Positions 58,401 to 64,000 of a stretch of 64,000 bases of DNA are shown here, one piece after another. Source of the DNA: Nymphaea colorata. Taxonomy: Eukaryota > Streptophyta > Magnoliopsida > Nymphaeales > Nymphaeaceae. Location: NCBI RefSeq assembly GCF_008831285.2, contig NC_045146.1, positions 3,310,001 through 3,374,000 of the forward strand, read 5' to 3'. Below the pieces are notes generated by a model. It made no database searches. It saw only the letters and a list, made by a program, of their open reading frames with translations, and was not told where the DNA came from. Numbering within the stretch: the stretch's first letter is position 1; each line of letters begins with the position of its first letter. Position numbers and translations under genes: made by a program.

Positions 58401-61400
58401 TCGTCCGAAAGATCAAAGAGGCAAAATTGGCCTTATCGCTTGATCTGCATCCAAGAAGAAGAGAGAAATTTTGGCCCTCATTCTGATAATAAAATACTCG
58501 TCTTGCTCACTCGAAAGATCAAAGGGATAAAATTGCCCTTATTGCTTGATCTGGATCTTGGAAGTAGAGAGAAATTTTGATCCTCATTCGAACAATAAAA
58601 TACTCGTCTTACTCATCCGAAAGATCAAAGAGACAAAATTGGCCTTATCGGTTGATCTGGATCCTAGAAGAAGAGAGAAAGTTTGACCCTCATTCTGATA
58701 ATCAAATACTCGTCTTGCTCACTCGAAAGATCAAATGGATGAAATTGACCTTATCGCTTGATTTGGATCTTGGAAGTAGAGAGAAATTTTGATAATCATT
58801 CGAACAATAAAATACTCGTCTTACTCATCCGAAAGATCAAAGGGACAAAATTGGCCTTATCGCTTGATCTGGATCCAAGAAGAAGAGATAAATTTTGGCC
58901 CTCATTCTGATAATAAAATACTCGTTTAGCTCACTCGAAAGATCAAAGGGATAAAATTGCCCTTATCGCTTGATCTGGATCTTGGAAGTAGAGAGAAATT
59001 TTGATCCTCATTCGAACAATAAAATACTCGTCTTACTCATCCGAAAGATCAAAGAGACAAAATTGGCCTTATCGCTTGATCTGGATCCTAGAAGAAGAGA
59101 GAAATTTTGGCCCTCATTCTGATAATAAAATACTCGTCTTGCTCACTCGAAAGATCAAAGGGATAAAATTGTGCTTATCGCTTGATCTGGAACTTGGAAG
59201 TAGAGAGAAATTTTGATCCTCATTCGAACAATAAAATACTCGTCTTACTCATCCGAAAGATCAAAGAGACAAAATTGGTTTTATCGCTTGATCTGGATCC
59301 AAGAAGAAGAGAGAAATTTTGGCCCTCATTCTAATAAGAAAATACTCGCCTTGCTCAATCGAAAGACCAAAGGGAGAAAATTGCCTTTATCGCTTGATCT
59401 GGATCTTGGAAGTAGAGAGAAATTTTGATCCTCATTCGAACAATAAAATACTCGTCTTACTCATCCGAAAGATCAAATAGACAAAATTGGCCTTATCACT
59501 TGATCTGGATCCAAGAAGAAGAGAGAAATTTTGGCCCTCATTCTGATTATAAAATGCTCGTCTTGCTCACTCGAAAGATCAAATGGATAAAATTGCCCTT
59601 ATCGCTTGATCTGGATCTTGGAAGTAGAGAGAAATTTTGATCCTCATTCGAACAATAAAATACTCGTCTTACTCATCCGAAAGATCAAAGATACAAAATT
59701 GGCCTTATCGCTTGATCTGGATCCTAGAAGAAGGGAGAAATTTTGGCCCTCATTCTAATAATAACATACTCGTCTTGCTCACTCGAAAGATCAAAGGGAT
59801 AAAATTGCCCTTATCGCTTGATCTAGATCTTGGAAGTGGAGAGAAATTTTGATCCTCATATGGGCAATAAAATACTCGTCTTACTCATCCGAAAGATCAA
59901 AGAGACAAAATTGGCCTTATCGCTTGATCTGGATCCTAGAAGAGGAGAGAAATTTTGGTCCTCACTCTGATAATAAAATACTCGTCTTGCACGCTCGAAA
60001 GATCAAATGGATAAAATTGCCCTTATCGCTTGATCTGGATCTTGGAAGTAGAGAGAAATTTTGATCCACATTCGAATAATAAAATATTCGTCTTACTCAT
60101 CCGAAAGATCAAAGAGACAAAATTGGCCTTATCGCTTGATCTGGATCATAGAAGAAGAGAGAAATTTTGGCCCTCATTCTGATAGTAAAATACTTGTCTT
60201 GCACACTCGAAAGATGAAAGGGATAAAATTGCCCTTATCGCTTGATCTGGATCATGGAAGTAGAGAGAAATTTTGATCCTCATTCGAACAATAAAATACT
60301 CATCTTAATCATCCGAAAGATCAAAGAGACAAAATTGGCCTTATCGGTTGATCTGGATCCTAGAAGAAGAGATAAATTTTGGCCCTCATTCTGATATTAA
60401 AATACTTGTCTTGCCCACTCGAAAGATCAAAGGGACAAAATTGCCCTTATCTCTTGATCTGGATCTTGGAAGTAGAGAGAAATTTTGATCATCATTCGAA
60501 CAATAAAATACTCGTCTTACTCATCCAAAAGATCAAAGATACAAAATTGGCCTGATTGCTTGATCGGGATCCTAGACGAAGAGAGAAATTTTGGCCCTCA
60601 TTTTGATAATAAAATACTCGTCTTGCCCACTCGAAAGATGAAACAGACAAAATTGCCCTTATCGCTTGATCTGGATCTTGGAAGTAGAGAGAAATTTTGA
60701 TCCTCATTCGAACAATAAAATACTCGTCTTACTCATCCGAAAGATCAAAGAGACAAAATTGGCCTTATCGCTTGATCTGGATCATAAAAGAAGAGAAATT
60801 TTGGCCCTCATTCTGATAGTAAAATACTTGTCTTGCACACTCGAAAGATCAAAGGGATAAAATTGCCCTTATCGCTTGATCTGGATCTTGGAAGTAGAGA
60901 GAAATTTTGATCCTCATTCGGACAATAAAATACTCGTCCTACTCGTCCGAAAGATCAAAGAGGCAAAATTGGCCTTATCGCTTGATTTGCATCCAAGAAG
61001 AAGAGAGAAATTTTGGCCCTCATTCTGATAATAAAATACTCGTCTTGCTCACTCGAAAGATCAAAGGGATAAAATTGCCCTTATCGCTTGATCTGGATCT
61101 TGGAAGTAGAGAGAAATTTTGATCCTCATTCAAACAATAAAATACTCGTCTTACTCATCCGAAAGATCAAAGAGACAAAATTGGCTTTATCGCTTGATCT
61201 GGATCCTAGAAGAAGAGAGAAATTTTGACCCTCATTCTGATAGTAAAATACTCGTCTTGCTCACTCGAAAGATCAAAGGGATAAAATTGCCCTTATCGCT
61301 TGATCTGTATCTTGGAAGTAGAGAGAAATTTTGATCCTCATTCGAACAATAAAATACTCGTTTTACTCATCCGAAAGATCAAAGAGACAAAATTGGCCTT

Positions 61401-62610
61401 ATCGCTTGATCTGGATCCTAGAAGAAGAGAGAAATTTTGGCCCTCATTTTGATAATAACATACTCGTCTTGCTCACTCGAAAGATCAAAGGGATAAAATT
61501 GCCCTTATCGCTTGATCTAGATCTTGGAAGTGGAGAGAAATTTTGATCCTCATTTAAACAATAAAATACTCGTCTTACTCATCCGAAAGATCAAAGAGAC
61601 AAAATTGGCCTTATCGCTTGATCTGGATCCTAGAAGAAGAGAGAAATTTTGACCCTCATTCTGATAATCAAATACTCGTCTTGCTTACTCGAAAGATCAA
61701 AGGGATAAAATTGCCCTTATCGCTTGATCTGGATCTTGGAAGTAGAGAGAAATTTTGATAATCATTCGAACAATAAAATACTCGTCTTACTCATCTGAAA
61801 GATCAAAGAGACAAAATTGGCCTTATCGCTTGATCTGGATCCTAGAAGAAGAGAGAAATTTTGGCCCTCATTATGATAATAAAATACTCGTTTAGCTCAC
61901 TCGAAAGATCAAAGGGATAAAATTGCCCTTATCGCTTGATCTGGATCTTGGAAGTAGAGAGAAATTTTGATCCTCATTCGAACAATAAAATACTCGTCTT
62001 ACTCATCCGAAAGATCAAAGAGACAAAATTGGCTTTATCGCTTGATCTGGATCCTAGAAGAAGAGAGAAATTTTGGCCCTCATTCTGATAATAAAATACT
62101 CGTCTTGCTCACTCGAAAGATCAAAGGGATAAAATTGCCCTTTTCGCTTGATCTGGATCTTGGAAGTAGAGAGAAATTTTGATCCTCATTCGAACAATAA
62201 AATACTCGTCTTGCTCACTCGGAAGATCAAAGGTATAAAATTGCCCTTATCTCTTGATCTCGATCCCAGAAAAAGGGAGAAATTTTTGACCCTCATTCGG
62301 GTAATAAAATACTTCTCTTGTTCACCCAAAAGTTCTGAAGGATAGAATTGCCTTTATCGTTTGATTTGGATCTTAGAGGAAGAGAGAAATTTTGACCTTC
62401 ATTTGGACTGTAAAATACTCGCCTTGCTCACCCAAAAGATCAAGGGATACGATTGGCCTTATCAGAAGAAGAGAGAAAGTTTGACCCTCATTCGGATAAT
62501 AAAATACTCATCTTACTCGTGCAAAAGATCAAAGGGATAGAATTGCCCTTATCGCTTGATCTAGATCCTAGAAGAAGAGAGAAATTTTGACCTCATTCAG
62601 GGTAACAAAA
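46434..62610. repeat. satellite array, 106-bp monomer in 212-bp dimers
   Basis: About 16.2 kb, roughly 150 monomers head to tail. Type A reads AAAATTGGCCTTATCGCTTG then GATCCTAGAAGAAGAGAG and TTTTGGCCCTCATTCTGATA; type B reads AAAATTGCCCTTATCGCTTG then GATCTTGGAAGTAGAGAG and TTTTGATCCTCATTCGAACA. A and B alternate, giving a 212-bp dimer. Both end CGAAAGATCAAAG. Larger blocks repeat at 1,250 bp, 1,251 bp, 826 bp and 2,542 bp. The repeated ~71-residue open frames use non-ATG starts and shift frame every unit, so nothing suggests a protein. The last 400 bp are more diverged. Confidence 0.97.
62200..62610. repeat. diverged right-edge satellite monomers
   Basis: The last about four monomers keep the order of motifs (GAGAGAAATTTTGACC, AATAAAATACT, AAAAGATCAA) but carry many substitutions, a lost segment near 62462, and changes such as CACCCAAAAG for CACTCGAAAG. 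Typical of an array edge no longer homogenised. Confidence 0.85.

Positions 62611-64000
<1,390 letters not shown>

Noticed and set aside
46434-62610. Dozens of ~71-residue open frames (MILIRTIKYSSYSSERSKRQ...)
   Set aside because: They begin at TTG or similar codons rather than ATG, repeat every 212 bp because the DNA repeats, and change frame because 212 is not a multiple of three. They are satellite artefacts.
46434-62610. CRISPR-like regular repeats
   Set aside because: The units are contiguous 106-bp tandem repeats without unique spacers, in a plant genome.

Overview
The window is nuclear DNA of a flowering plant. The evidence is two spliced genes of plant-type families (an EDR1/CTR1-like Raf MAPKKK and a clade-D-like PP2C) with GT-AG introns, a captured PPR gene fragment, Ty1/copia and Ty3/gypsy elements primed by initiator-tRNA-Met, small inverted-repeat transposons, and long AT-rich introns and intergenic DNA. 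Species cannot be read from the sequence; long introns and a large satellite suggest a medium to large genome. No tRNA, rRNA, CRISPR or bacterial-type operon was seen. Protein family assignments rest on remembered family sequences, not on a search.

Layout. (1) 1-29.9 kb, minus strand: a Raf-like MAPKKK. I could place thirteen coding exons with consistent phases, giving about 664 codons from the start at 25941 to the window edge, where the gene runs out inside the kinase domain. The kinase part includes a 20-nt microexon (1535-1554). The intron between kinase exons 10 and 11 is 9.0 kb and holds a complete-length copia element (4634-9743) with a GTTGT target duplication, in the same orientation as the gene. 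The 5' leader appears to be spliced and carries upstream ORFs. (2) 30.4-32.1 kb: a 1.69-kb inverted-repeat element with a PPR gene fragment and a cluster of large palindromes at its right end. (3) 32.1-40.1 kb: AT-rich intergenic DNA with old transposon traces and no convincing gene. (4) 40.1-42.7 kb, minus strand: a four-exon PP2C gene encoding 378 residues, with key metal-site residues replaced. (5) 43.3-46.4 kb: a decayed, internally deleted gypsy-type element. (6) 46.43-62.61 kb: about 16 kb of satellite, a 106-bp monomer arranged as 212-bp dimers with nested higher-order repeats. (7) 62.6-64 kb: unique AT-rich DNA with a long (TA)n tract.

The two genes are signalling enzymes (kinase and phosphatase), but nothing here shows that they act together. 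The strongest items for follow-up are the PP2C with a substituted catalytic aspartate, the nested satellite next to it, the gene-capturing inverted-repeat element with palindromes, and the kinase gene whose catalytic exons are separated from the rest by a sense-oriented retrotransposon.
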